Part shown: positions 1 to 6,884 of the stretch, one piece after another
Layout: the number at the start of each line of letters is the position of its first letter
Numbering within the stretch: position 1 is the stretch's first letter
Origin: Planctomycetaceae bacterium
Lineage (GTDB): Bacteria; Planctomycetota; Planctomycetia; Planctomycetales; Planctomycetaceae
Assembly (NCBI GenBank): GCA_020426085.1
Contig: JAGQQP010000224.1
Location: forward strand, 1 to 6,884
DNA length: 6,884 nt
Direction of reading: 5' to 3'
Position numbers and translations under genes: made by a program
The notes under the pieces: model-generated
Seen by the model: only the letters and a program-made list of their open reading frames with translations
Databases searched by the model: none
What the model was told of the DNA's origin: nothing

Positions 1-933
1 CATGAACAATGCTCCCAGAAACCCATCGTTGTACCGGAATAGAAACAGCCCGGCGTCCGGGTCATCGCGAACATCCCCCTGCCGTACCTTTGGCACTGCT
101 GCCAGTGCGGCATTGAAGAGATCCGGGGAAACGAGGCCCTCATCGAGGACGTTCCACATGGCGTCCCCATCTAAATACTGAACCCACTCCACTCCACTTT
201 CTGCTCCCTGTCGTCGTTCTACCAGACATTGAAAACACTCAAGAGCATGAAAGCCATACCGGTCGAGTTCTGAATAGCCGATTCCTACTGCGGCTTCGAT
301 GTCAGATCCCAGTGGCAGGTTCAGCTCGGGTTTCCGCTGTGTCAGGGGAAGCGATGAGCCGGCCATGAAGGGGACCTTCATTTCCTGAGCACGATCATAC
401 ATCCATTTTGCATCAGCCCAGACGGGTCCCGGATGCTTGTCGTTAAAGACAGGGACCACACGCTGGTATTTCTGAAAGGTATCGGTAATCTCTTTAAAAA
501 AACGACGACGCGGATAGAGTTGCTGCCCTTTGGAATTAATAGGATATTCGCCATGTTCGCCGATACTGATCACGCCATCAACGGGTATCCGGTCTGTCCC
601 CACAGTGACCGCTTTTTCGATGGAATCAAAGATCGGCACGTTATATTTCTCGGCCATTTGACGGGACAGATCCAGATCGGAAACCTGATCAACATACAGT
701 GAAGCCAGCTTTAACGCCGGCCCTGCTCCGCCATCCTGTTTCCAGCCTTCCAGGATTTTCCCGATCAGTACATCTGCATGAGTCTTGCGTTCATAGATGG
801 ATACAACCGCGGCAACCGTTTTCGTTTCAACCGGCTTTGCAGGGGCCGCGTTCACACTCTGCGAAATACTCCCATACGCGGCAGCGACACTGGCAAGCCA
901 GTCTCGGCGAGTCATCATCCTGAGATTTTTCAT
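1..933 (-). CDS. Tat-exported conserved protein of unknown function (3' end beyond the window)
   Basis: An open frame runs without a stop from the ATG at 933 to the left edge, giving 311 residues with the C-terminus missing. The N-terminus reads MKNLRMMTRRDWLASVAAAYG. TRRDWLA (residues 8-14) fits the twin-arginine export motif and is followed by a short Ala-rich stretch, so the mature protein should be folded before export to the periplasm. Alternative ATGs at 918 and 915 would still keep the RR pair. AAAAGGG lies 13 bases upstream of the 933 start, a weak and rather distant ribosome site. The mature part alternates hydrophobic strands and helices in a Rossmann-like way (AAVVSIY about 41-47, ALKLASLYVDQ about 73-83, VDGVISIGEHGEYP about 118-131, VVPVFNDKH about 159-167, VPFMAGSSLP about 187-196). 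Conspicuous polar residues are H52, E126, H127, N164, D165, K166, H167 and H229. I recall similar proteins as hypothetical proteins in Planctomycetes and Acidobacteria, sometimes grouped with Gfo/Idh/MocA oxidoreductases, but I cannot confirm that. It follows the heme dehydrogenase gene by 104 bases on the same strand and may share its transcript. Confidence 0.85.
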   Translation of the reverse strand, partial: MKNLRMMTRRDWLASVAAAYGSISQSVNAAPAKPVETKTVAAVVSIYERKTHADVLIGKILEGWKQDGGAGPALKLASLYVDQVSDLDLSRQMAEKYNVPIFDSIEKAVTVGTDRIPVDGVISIGEHGEYPINSKGQQLYPRRRFFKEITDTFQKYQRVVPVFNDKHPGPVWADAKWMYDRAQEMKVPFMAGSSLPLTQRKPELNLPLGSDIEAAVGIGYSELDRYGFHALECFQCLVERRQGAESGVEWVQYLDGDAMWNVLDEGLVSPDLFNAALAAVPKVRQGDVRDDPDAGLFLFRYNDGFLGALFM

Positions 934-1037
934 CGTTTTAGTTAAACCCTTTTCGGATACAGATTATCATTCTAAAGATCTGAATGCTCTCAATCTACAC
1001 ATAAAACAGAGCCGCTTTAAAAGGACTTTGCGTGGAA
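934..1037 (-). other. Gap between the dehydrogenase gene and the Tat-protein gene
   Basis: This 104-base spacer has no stem followed by a T-run, so nothing visible stops read-through from the dehydrogenase gene into the Tat-protein gene. On the minus strand a TTGAGA (993 down to 988) and a GATAAT (968 down to 963) each match the sigma-70 consensus at five of six positions, but they are 19 bases apart. An internal promoter is therefore possible but weakly supported. A short dyad, CATTC (968-972) and GAATG (982-986), overlaps it and is too short to call. Confidence 0.3.
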
Positions 1038-3962
1038 CTAATCCTTCTTCTGAAACAGGGGATGATTAGGATCTCCACCGGATCGTAAGAAGGCGAGCAG
1101 ATCGAGTGCTTCTTCCTTCGTGAGTGTATCAATGAGTCCCGTCGGCATCATCGATGACTTGGAAGGCAGCATTTCTTCAACCGTATCCCGGTCAATCGAA
1201 GTCAGTTTACTGGGATTGGCCATATCCGTGAGCACCATCAGATTCTTACCACTGAGATTGATCACACGCCCATTCACAACGCGACCATCGTCCAGAATGA
1301 ACATGGTAGAAGCATACTGATCTGAAATGACCTTTGAAGGTTCAATAATTGATTCCAGCAGGTTCTGAGCATTAAACCGCCCCCCTGCACCGGTCAAATC
1401 GGGGCCAATGGTTCCCCCTTCTCCGGCAAAGCGATGACACTTGAAACAGGTGGCAGCCGCGAACATCTTGCGTCCCTGTTCGAAGTTTCGTTTTGTATGA
1501 TCACTCTTCTCGGCATTGAGCAATTCATCAACGGTCCACTTCCTGACAAATGATCGTGGCGGTCCTTCTGCAACCGGTTCTGCTTTTTCGAGATTGACTT
1601 CGAGAACCGGTTTCAGCATTTCTTTTTCTGCTTCGGACAGGTTCTTAATTGCCTCGGCCCGAATATTGACCAGGAATTTATTGAACGACATTCCCCCTTT
1701 ATGGGCTGTCGACTTGAGATACCATTCAAAGTATTTCTTCCGCAGATTGTCATTCCAGCCTGTCGTCAGATTCATGAGTACTTTCGCGTAATGAATCTGT
1801 TCTTCCTGGGTGAGTGCTTTGTCCTGCAGTTCCAGAGTTCGCTCAATTACCTTGGGAGCATTCAGATAAACCAGCACCCGGCTTAATTCACGGTTCATAA
1901 AAGAATTGGCAGCAGGATATGCTTTATTAATTTGTGCCAGTACCTCCAGACGCTCCTTCTCCGTCGGCCCTCCCATCCGGACAAATACCAGTTGATACAG
2001 CCGCAGCAGATCCATTTTTTGTGTGTCTGTGAGCTTGTTCCAGTCCAGATTTTTCAAGACTTGTAACAGCGGTGTTTTGAATGCAGGGCTGCCATTTCGT
2101 GCCAGCGCGATACCGCCGGTAATCAACGTCGTGGGATCTTTTTCCAGCAGCACACAGTTCTGCCACTGTTCGACAGGCTGATGTTCAAGGGCAATCCGGG
2201 CGGCGAAACGGATGTGTCGATCTTCGTGCCCGAGATAAGGCCAGACGGAATAAACGATCGTTTCGTTCTTCTGCCCATGCAGTTCCTCCAGATCACGACG
2301 CAATTCCCGCAGACCGGCAAGCGCATCCGGATTCGGCTCTGCCGGAGCCGTCGATTCGTCACCCGTATAGGTAATACGATACAAACCGGACTGCGTTCGG
2401 CGACCACCAATCGTAAAGTAAAACGCACCATCGACCGGACTGATTACCAGATCGGTCACAGGCAGAGGCGTGGCGGAAGCAAATTTTTCGTACGTCGCGA
2501 CATAAGAAGCTCCCTGGGGCTTCAGATGGACGGCGTAAATAATTCCGTAGCTCCAGTCGGAAATGAATAATGCATCCTGGTATTTAGCAGGAAACTTCGC
2601 GCCGGTACCAAAAATAATCCCGGTTGGTGAACCCTGGCCGATATTCACGACGGCCGGCAGACTGTCGGGATAATACTCGGGCCATTTCCCTGTCCCGGAA
2701 CGCCAGCCGAATTCACTGCCGCTGGTGACATGATTGACTCGCGTAGGACGATACCAGGGAGATCCGACATCCCATTCCATGTCAGCATCATATGTAAACA
2801 ACTCTCCTTCAGGATTGAATGCGATATCATATTCATTCCGGAACCCGGTACTGACAATTTCGAATTCTTTGCCTTCCGGATCGGTGCGACAGATCCAGCC
2901 TCCCGGCGCCAGTTTCCCGGCGGCATGTCCGCGGGCATCCCATAAGCGATGCAGCAGCAGGTCCTCACTCCAGTTGCGGGGAACCAGTGACTTTTCTGGA
3001 TCGGGCAGAGCAGTGTGATTTCCGGCAGCAATATACAATGATTTTTTATCGGGAGAAAGGATGATAGCATGGGGTCCATGCTCGCCCCCCCCCTTGATTT
3101 CACGCAGGAATTTCACTTCGTCAAACTGGTCATCACCGTTGGTATCTTTGAGTCGATAGAGTCCCGAAGGTCGTTCCTTACCGCCATTCACGACGGCATA
3201 CAGACTGTCAAAGGCATACAGTAGTCCGTGTGCCATTCCCATATCGACCTTCAGTTTCTCCACCTGAGTGTCATTGGTTTTGGAACCAATTTTCGATGGG
3301 GTGATGCGATACAGATCCCCGTATTGATCAGAAGTAATGAGCCGTCCTTTGGGATCGATGGTCATACTGACCCAGGAGCCCTGCACTTCAGTCGGAACCG
3401 AATACAGTAACTCTACCTTGAAGTCTTTAAGCAGCTTGATCTGGTCGGCGGGAGTGGCTGTGGCAGAAGGGGGTGCTTCGGTATCGCCCAATGAAATCGA
3501 TTCAATCTCGATCAATCCTTCGCGACTGGCCGGATCAATCCGCAAGCCGGTCATTTCAGAGTCCGCATAAAAAACAAATGACAGTTCCTGCCAGTCTGGA
3601 TTTTCCTTCTTTAAATCAAATCGCTCAGAACGAACATCGGCATAGCTGTTATTTTTTTCCGTTTTCCAATAGACCTCTCCCTTCAATGGAAAGGCAGCCC
3701 GCAGTTTTAATTTCACCTGTTTCCAGCCGGCTGCTGATTTCAGTTCGCGACCGAAGTGGGGATCTTTCCCGGTACTGTCCACCTGTAACAGATTGTCTTT
3801 GACCGAAAGTTTGCAATGGGCATAAGCGGTCCAGCCGTGCTCCTGATTCTGGAATGTCCATATCTGAGTTGATGGCGACTCGACAGTTTCGGCGGCCATC
3901 AGTGTCTGAGAAACAAGTATTGCGCTCATGGCAAAACACAGAGATTGAAATGCTTGAATCAT
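1038..3962 (-). CDS. Secreted beta-propeller dehydrogenase with HEAT-like region and C-terminal cytochrome c (heme) domain
   Basis: This 974-residue protein is probably a periplasmic dehydrogenase of the type named 'putative membrane-bound dehydrogenase' in planctomycetes. A Sec signal peptide covers about residues 1-24 (hydrophobic core, then LMAAE). Residues about 33-160 form a beta-rich module resembling a jelly-roll or carbohydrate-binding domain. Residues about 175-532 are the sorbosone/glucose dehydrogenase-like propeller, with GSWVSMTIDPKGRL (195-208), a DTNGDDQFD calcium-loop-like stretch (273-281), EHGPHAI (294-300), GFRNEYDIAFNPEGELF (373-389), and SGSEFGWRSG (414-423). Residues about 545-790 are helical and HEAT-like (HEDRHIRFAARIALEHQP, 579-596). 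Residues about 822-974 are the planctomycete-type heme domain: C839, C842 and H843 form CFKCH, and M938 or M939 in MMPTGL is the likely distal ligand. AGGGG lies 7 bases before the ATG, supporting this start. The stop is TAG. Substrate and cofactor cannot be read from the sequence; a sugar or polyol with PQQ-like or metal-assisted chemistry is inference. No break or frameshift is seen. Confidence 0.93.
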   Translation of the reverse strand: MIQAFQSLCFAMSAILVSQTLMAAETVESPSTQIWTFQNQEHGWTAYAHCKLSVKDNLLQVDSTGKDPHFGRELKSAAGWKQVKLKLRAAFPLKGEVYWKTEKNNSYADVRSERFDLKKENPDWQELSFVFYADSEMTGLRIDPASREGLIEIESISLGDTEAPPSATATPADQIKLLKDFKVELLYSVPTEVQGSWVSMTIDPKGRLITSDQYGDLYRITPSKIGSKTNDTQVEKLKVDMGMAHGLLYAFDSLYAVVNGGKERPSGLYRLKDTNGDDQFDEVKFLREIKGGGEHGPHAIILSPDKKSLYIAAGNHTALPDPEKSLVPRNWSEDLLLHRLWDARGHAAGKLAPGGWICRTDPEGKEFEIVSTGFRNEYDIAFNPEGELFTYDADMEWDVGSPWYRPTRVNHVTSGSEFGWRSGTGKWPEYYPDSLPAVVNIGQGSPTGIIFGTGAKFPAKYQDALFISDWSYGIIYAVHLKPQGASYVATYEKFASATPLPVTDLVISPVDGAFYFTIGGRRTQSGLYRITYTGDESTAPAEPNPDALAGLRELRRDLEELHGQKNETIVYSVWPYLGHEDRHIRFAARIALEHQPVEQWQNCVLLEKDPTTLITGGIALARNGSPAFKTPLLQVLKNLDWNKLTDTQKMDLLRLYQLVFVRMGGPTEKERLEVLAQINKAYPAANSFMNRELSRVLVYLNAPKVIERTLELQDKALTQEEQIHYAKVLMNLTTGWNDNLRKKYFEWYLKSTAHKGGMSFNKFLVNIRAEAIKNLSEAEKEMLKPVLEVNLEKAEPVAEGPPRSFVRKWTVDELLNAEKSDHTKRNFEQGRKMFAAATCFKCHRFAGEGGTIGPDLTGAGGRFNAQNLLESIIEPSKVISDQYASTMFILDDGRVVNGRVINLSGKNLMVLTDMANPSKLTSIDRDTVEEMLPSKSSMMPTGLIDTLTKEEALDLLAFLRSGGDPNHPLFQKKD
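3085..3093 (-). repeat. Nine-base G homopolymer inside the dehydrogenase coding sequence
   Basis: On the plus strand this is nine consecutive C. Read in the gene it supplies the last base of K290 and most of three glycine codons (GGG GGG GGC, residues 291-293), immediately before E294, H295 and H298 of the EHGPH motif. The frame is intact at this length. A gain or loss of one base would cut off everything after about residue 290, including the heme domain. Confidence 0.9.
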
Positions 3963-3969
3963 GTAGCTG

Positions 3970-3974
3970 CCCCT
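3970..3974 (-). promoter_or_regulatory. Ribosome binding site of the dehydrogenase gene
   Basis: The minus strand reads AGGGG, separated by 7 bases from the ATG at 3962. The purine core and spacing are good and fix the start over the internal Met at residue 12. Confidence 0.7.
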
Positions 3975-4209
3975 GATTCGTGATCAATTGGAAATAGAAT
4001 TGCAGTTGGACGGAAATGTGGTATTGTCAACGGGATCGAAAGAAGCCTGTCGGCATTTCTGCAGGATACATCGACAACACGGGAAGGTTTCGGATAACAG
4101 ATATCGACTGCTAAAATACAACGATCCTTCCATCATAACAGCTGGATTATCCATTGAAAACTCGTCTCTCTTCATTTTTATTTTTTGATTTCCTGCAGGC
4201 GAACTCGAT

Positions 4210-4222
4210 ATTTCTACGAAAT
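4210..4222. promoter_or_regulatory. Short inverted repeat over the -35 region, possible operator half
   Basis: ATTTC (4210-4214) and GAAAT (4218-4222) form a perfect 5-base dyad around TAC. It coincides with where the -35 box of the transporter promoter would sit, so a repressor or activator site is conceivable. The arms are short and chance occurrence is quite possible. Confidence 0.25.
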
Positions 4223-4238
4223 CATTGCATCATATAAT
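4210..4238 (+). promoter_or_regulatory. Probable sigma-70-type promoter of the sugar transporter genes
   Basis: TATAAT at 4233-4238 matches the -10 consensus exactly and would place the transcript start near 4245, giving a leader of roughly 64 bases. The -35 region is poor: the best hexamer is TTTCTA at 4211-4216 with a 16-base spacer, matching three of six positions, and there is no TGn extension. T-tracts at 4174-4191 lie somewhat upstream of where an UP element would sit. A weak -35 often means an activator is needed, but that is inference. Confidence 0.45.
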
Positions 4239-4255
4239 GGAGTCATTCATCATAT
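4223..4255 (+). repeat. Tandem CATT(G)CATCATAT direct repeat at the transporter promoter
   Basis: CATTGCATCATAT (4223-4235) recurs as CATTCATCATAT (4244-4255). The shared CATCATAT starts at 4228 and 4248, exactly 20 bases apart, about two helical turns. The first copy runs into the TATAAT box and the second covers the expected start site. A shorter CATCATA occurs at 4131-4137. The spacing suits a dimeric DNA-binding protein on one face of the helix, but no regulator gene is visible here. Confidence 0.4.
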
Positions 4256-4296
4256 TCTTCTCAATTCTTTGAGCTGAGCTTACGCACAATAAAAAC

Positions 4297-4302
4297 AAGG
4301 AG
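4297..4302 (+). promoter_or_regulatory. Strong ribosome binding site that fixes the TTG start of the binding protein
   Basis: AAGGAG ends 6 bases before TTG at 4309. An in-frame TGA lies at 4270-4272 with no ATG or GTG between it and 4309, and the first in-frame ATG downstream is residue 71, well past the signal peptide. The TTG is therefore the supported start. Confidence 0.85.
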
Positions 4303-4308
4303 CCTCAC

Positions 4309-5436
4309 TTGAAAACCTGTCGCGAATTGATTTGGAGTTGCAGCCTTTTTGCAACAATCTTTAGTATTTCTCTCCTCTCCACAGGCTGTAATAAAGATGG
4401 AGGCAGCCAGAAAAACGATGTGGCGTATGTGACCAATGGAATTGCCTCTTTCTGGGTCATAGCAGAAAAAGGAGCAGAACAAGCCGGTGAGGATCTGGGC
4501 GTCAACGTCGAGGTCCGCATGCCTCCCCAGGGAGTGACTGATCAGAAAAGAATGGTCCAGGAACTTTTAGCCCAGGGTATTGACGGCATCGCCATCAGTC
4601 CGATTGACCCTGCCAACCAAAATGATCTCTTAAAAGAAATCGCCGACAATTCGATCCTGATCACACAGGATTCCGACGCCCCTGACAGTCCCCGCGAATG
4701 CTATATTGGCATGGATAATTACAAAGCCGGTCGGATGTGTGGCGAACTGGTTAAGGAAGCACTACCAGAGGGTGGAGAAATCATGTTATTCGTCGGTCGT
4801 CTGGGTCAGGTCAACGCCCGCCTGCGACGCCAGGGTGTTATTGACGAAGTCATGGGACGTTCAGACGACAACACTCGTTACGATGAACCCGGCCAGGTCA
4901 TCAAGAACGATAAATATACCATTCTCGATACACGAACCGATGATTTTGACTTCCCACAAGGGAAAGCCAATGCGCAGGACGCCATTGCCAAGTACCCGAA
5001 TCTGAAATGTATGGTCGGCCTGTTCGCCTACAATCCACCACTCTGCCTCGAAGCGGTCCGTGATGCGGATAAACTTGATGAAATTAAAATCGTTTCCTTT
5101 GATGAAGAACCAGCCAGTCTGCAGGGGATCATCGATGGGACCGTCGTGGGAACAGTCGTGCAGAACCCTTATAAGTACGGTTATGAATCGGTTCGAGTTC
5201 TGAATGCCCTGGCGAATGGTGACAAGTCTGTGATTCCCGAAAATAAAATCATTCACATCCCGGCGCGAAAAATCACAAAAGAGAATGTGAAAGAATTCTG
5301 GGACGAATTGAACAAACTGACGGGCAATACAGAGCAGAAAGCACCCGTTGAAACAAAAAGCGAGAAGACTGAGATTCCCTCAGGGAAAGATAGCGACTCG
5401 CCAGCGAAAGAGAAGGTTTCAAAGTCGAATGAGTAG
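4309..5436 (+). CDS. Sugar-type ABC transporter periplasmic binding protein, likely lipoprotein
   Basis: This 375-residue protein belongs to the ribose/galactose/xylose-type periplasmic binding proteins (Peripla_BP_4 type) and would deliver a sugar to the importer whose ATPase is encoded next. It starts at TTG. Residues 1-26 are a signal sequence ending in LSTGC, with C27 as the likely lipid-modified cysteine, so it is probably anchored to a membrane facing the periplasm. The two-lobe core spans about 37-337. Compared from memory with E. coli RbsB, several sugar-contacting positions appear kept: FW at 48-49, D121/D123, R171 in ARLRRQG, N242 in AYNPP, D265 in FDEEP, and Q285 in VVQNP. The IGMDNYKAG stretch (133-141) is typical of the family. 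Residues about 340-375 form a Lys/Glu/Ser/Pro-rich tail absent from standard members. The exact ligand cannot be told; ribose, another monosaccharide, a polyol or an autoinducer-2-like molecule are possible. Its stop overlaps the start of the ATPase gene. Confidence 0.9.
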   Translation: MKTCRELIWSCSLFATIFSISLLSTGCNKDGGSQKNDVAYVTNGIASFWVIAEKGAEQAGEDLGVNVEVRMPPQGVTDQKRMVQELLAQGIDGIAISPIDPANQNDLLKEIADNSILITQDSDAPDSPRECYIGMDNYKAGRMCGELVKEALPEGGEIMLFVGRLGQVNARLRRQGVIDEVMGRSDDNTRYDEPGQVIKNDKYTILDTRTDDFDFPQGKANAQDAIAKYPNLKCMVGLFAYNPPLCLEAVRDADKLDEIKIVSFDEEPASLQGIIDGTVVGTVVQNPYKYGYESVRVLNALANGDKSVIPENKIIHIPARKITKENVKEFWDELNKLTGNTEQKAPVETKSEKTEIPSGKDSDSPAKEKVSKSNE

Positions 5437-6884
5437 CACCGATTCGGCTCACTCGACACCGTTACTGGAAGTCAAACACATTTCAAAACAGTTTCCCGGT
5501 GTCAAAGCATTGCATCGGGTCAGCCTGACTCTGAATCAGGGAGAACTGCTGGCTGTCATCGGCGAGAACGGTGCGGGCAAGAGTACCCTGATGAAAATTC
5601 TCGCAGGAGTTCAGGAACCCGATACCGGTAAACTGTCATTAGAAGGGAAACCGATTTCCCTGACTAAAGTGGATGACGCACTCGATCTGGGTATCGCGCT
5701 GATTCATCAGGAACTGAATCTTTGTGAAAACCTCGATATCGCCGCCAATATTTTTCTGGGCCGCGAACCGGGCAGCTGGGGAGTGATCGATCACAGGCAA
5801 ACCTGTATCGAAGCGGAAAAGCTTCTGAAACGTGTTGGCTTGAATCTTTCTGCGCGTACACTGGTGGGAGACCTCACGGTCGGGCAGCAGCAGATGGTCG
5901 AAATTGCCAAGGCATTGTCGATTAATGCCCGTATCCTGATTATGGACGAACCGACCTCATCGCTCTCACTCCATGAATCAGAAGCACTGTTCGGAGTCAT
6001 TCGTGATTTAAAAGCTCAGGGAGTGAGTATCATTTATATCTCACACCGTCTGGGAGAAGTCAACGATCTGGCAGACCGCGTTGTGGTACTTCGCGATGGA
6101 GAAAATGCGGGGGAGTTAGATCGGGCTTCGATATCGCATGATCGCATGGTGCAGATGATGGTGGGCCGTAGCGTGTCCCAGTTTTTCCCACATACACCAC
6201 ATGAACCGGGCGAGGTGATACTTGAAGTCAAACAGCTGCGTACACCAGCAAATCCTTCTCACCCGATCAGCTTCACACTCAGTCGCAGTGAAATCGTAGG
6301 CATCTCGGGACTGGTGGGAGCCGGGAGAACGGAACTGCTACAGGTCCTGTTCGGAATTGATTCGCCGGTGAATGGATCGATCAGTATCAACGGACAAGAG
6401 GTTCAAATTCATTCCCCACAAGATGCAATCAGGGCCGGTCTGGCTCTGGTTCCGGAAGACCGAAAACTGCAGGGGTTAATCTTGCAGATGGCAGTTCGCG
6501 AGAACATGAGTCTGGCCAGCCTGGCCCGTGACCAGGGGCGACTGGGGCATATTGACTTTGCTCGAGAACAGTCGATTTCAAGCGAGATGATCGACGCCAT
6601 GAAGATCAAAACCCCCAGTGATCGACAGATCGTCCAGTTTTTATCTGGCGGAAATCAGCAGAAGGTAGTCCTGGGAAAATGGATGGCCATGAACCCGAGC
6701 GTTCTTTTACTCGATGAACCAACTCGGGGCGTCGACATTGGTGCCAAGGAAGAAATCTATCTCCTGATGAATAAACTGGCTGCCAGTGGAATGGCTGTGC
6801 TGTTTGTCAGTAGCGATCTGGAAGAAATTCGCGGAATTTCGGACCGGGTCCTGGTGATGCATGAAGGCCAGCTGACAGGTGAAC
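5429..6884 (+). CDS. rbsA: Sugar ABC importer ATPase with two nucleotide-binding domains (RbsA/MglA/XylG class), 3' end beyond the window
   Basis: This cytoplasmic ATPase powers a carbohydrate importer of the CUT2 type. 485 residues are visible, and with family members near 500 only a short C-terminal piece should be missing. Domain 1 has Walker [10 protein letters not shown] (45-53), Q-loop IHQELNL (92-98), signature TVGQQQ (150-155), Walker [12 protein letters not shown] (169-179) and switch histidine H206. Domain 2 has the altered P-loop [10 protein letters not shown] (294-303, R300 replacing the usual Lys), VPEDRK (341-346), signature LSGGNQQK (405-412), Walker [10 protein letters not shown] (426-434), and SSDLEE (461-466) with no switch histidine. 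This asymmetry is normal for the class: one competent and one degenerate ATP site. The ATG at 5429 overlaps the end of the binding-protein gene by 8 bases (ATGAGTAG), with AAGG 12 bases upstream, so translational coupling is likely. A permease gene is expected to the right. The symbol is a family-level label; transport of ribose is not shown. Confidence 0.93.
   Translation, partial: MSSTDSAHSTPLLEVKHISKQFPGVKALHRVSLTLNQGELLAVIGENGAGKSTLMKILAGVQEPDTGKLSLEGKPISLTKVDDALDLGIALIHQELNLCENLDIAANIFLGREPGSWGVIDHRQTCIEAEKLLKRVGLNLSARTLVGDLTVGQQQMVEIAKALSINARILIMDEPTSSLSLHESEALFGVIRDLKAQGVSIIYISHRLGEVNDLADRVVVLRDGENAGELDRASISHDRMVQMMVGRSVSQFFPHTPHEPGEVILEVKQLRTPANPSHPISFTLSRSEIVGISGLVGAGRTELLQVLFGIDSPVNGSISINGQEVQIHSPQDAIRAGLALVPEDRKLQGLILQMAVRENMSLASLARDQGRLGHIDFAREQSISSEMIDAMKIKTPSDRQIVQFLSGGNQQKVVLGKWMAMNPSVLLLDEPTRGVDIGAKEEIYLLMNKLAASGMAVLFVSSDLEEIRGISDRVLVMHEGQLTGE

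Larger units (their letters stand above)
3963..4308. other. Divergent intergenic regulatory region, no gene supported
   Basis: This 346-base stretch separates the two divergent gene pairs and should hold promoters for both directions. Its transporter-facing half contains T-rich DNA (4174-4191), an exact TATAAT and repeated CATCATAT motifs. Its dehydrogenase-facing half contains a perfect TTGACA on the minus strand (4030 down to 4025), but no acceptable -10 box lies 16-18 bases further on, so no promoter is called there. Other small symmetries are TGGAT-T-ATCCA (4143-4153) and the 8-base palindrome CCTGCAGG (4192-4199). Two short open frames cross the region on opposite strands (3988-4188 plus, 3984-4175 minus). 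Neither has a convincing ribosome site or recognisable composition. No tRNA, riboswitch-like fold or terminator was recognised. Confidence 0.7.

Noticed and set aside
2181..2570. 129-residue plus-strand open frame opposite the dehydrogenase gene
   Set aside because: It is antisense to a strongly supported gene, has an arginine-rich composition without a domain, and is best explained as a shadow.
2645..3103. 152-residue minus-strand open frame in another frame inside the dehydrogenase gene
   Set aside because: It lies wholly inside a well-supported coding sequence and its translation is rich in Met, Pro, Ser and Cys, with no recognisable domain. It is an alternate-frame shadow.
4025..4030. 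Perfect minus-strand TTGACA that could drive the dehydrogenase gene
   Set aside because: At spacers of 16-18 bases the downstream hexamers (CAACTG, AACTGC, ACTGCA) do not resemble TATAAT, so a sigma-70 promoter is not supported. Another sigma factor remains possible.
3984..4175. 63-residue minus-strand open frame just upstream of the dehydrogenase gene, possible leader peptide
   Set aside because: The nearest AGGA lies 15 bases before its ATG, the Cys residues form no known motif, and it overlaps another open frame on the opposite strand. It is more likely intergenic chance.
3988..4188. 66-residue plus-strand open frame in the intergenic region
   Set aside because: There is no ribosome site, it begins 26 bases from the divergent start codon, and its composition is unremarkable. 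It ends in a T-rich run translated as IFIF, typical of non-coding DNA.
4166..4191. T-rich run that might be a rho-independent terminator
   Set aside because: No GC-rich stem precedes it, and no plus-strand gene ends upstream of it that would need a terminator.
6311..6340. Loss of the Walker A lysine in the second ATPase domain (R300) and of its switch histidine
   Set aside because: This asymmetry is a normal feature of RbsA-class ATPases, not a mutation of interest.

Overview
The window looks like chromosomal DNA from a marine-type planctomycete (phylum Planctomycetota). The strongest evidence is the 974-residue minus-strand protein. It joins a secreted beta-propeller 'membrane-bound dehydrogenase' domain, a helical HEAT-like section and a C-terminal single-heme domain (CFKCH plus a late MMPTGL motif). 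That architecture is greatly expanded in Planctomycetes and Verrucomicrobia and rare elsewhere. Base composition appears moderate, around 50% G+C by eye, which would fit a Gimesia-like genus, but that placement is inference.

The layout is two divergent pairs. On the minus strand, reading leftward, come the heme-containing beta-propeller dehydrogenase (3962 to 1038) and then, after a 104-base gap, a Tat-exported protein of unknown function (933 to beyond the left edge; 311 residues visible). On the plus strand, reading rightward, come a sugar-type periplasmic binding lipoprotein (4309-5436, TTG start) and a double-domain ABC ATPase of the RbsA/MglA/XylG class (5429 to beyond the right edge; 485 residues visible). 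These last two overlap by 8 bases. The membrane permease normally found with such a pair is not in the window and would be expected just to the right.

The 346-base region between the divergent pairs (3963-4308) is the only sizeable non-coding stretch. It holds an exact TATAAT box, a CATCATAT motif repeated at a 20-base period around that box, a short dyad just upstream of it, and good Shine-Dalgarno sequences for the two outward-facing genes. No RNA gene, mobile element, CRISPR array or convincing rho-independent terminator was seen.

A plausible reading is a carbohydrate locus. The right pair would import a monosaccharide or related small polyol, and the left pair would be exported enzymes acting on a sugar-like substrate outside the inner membrane, passing electrons to a heme. 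The functional link rests only on the divergent arrangement and is not proven. Most of the window is ordinary for this phylum. The items most worth a second look are the uncharacterised Tat protein with its strongly patterned motifs, the nine-G tract lying directly before the dehydrogenase EHGPH motif, and the repeat cluster at the transporter promoter.
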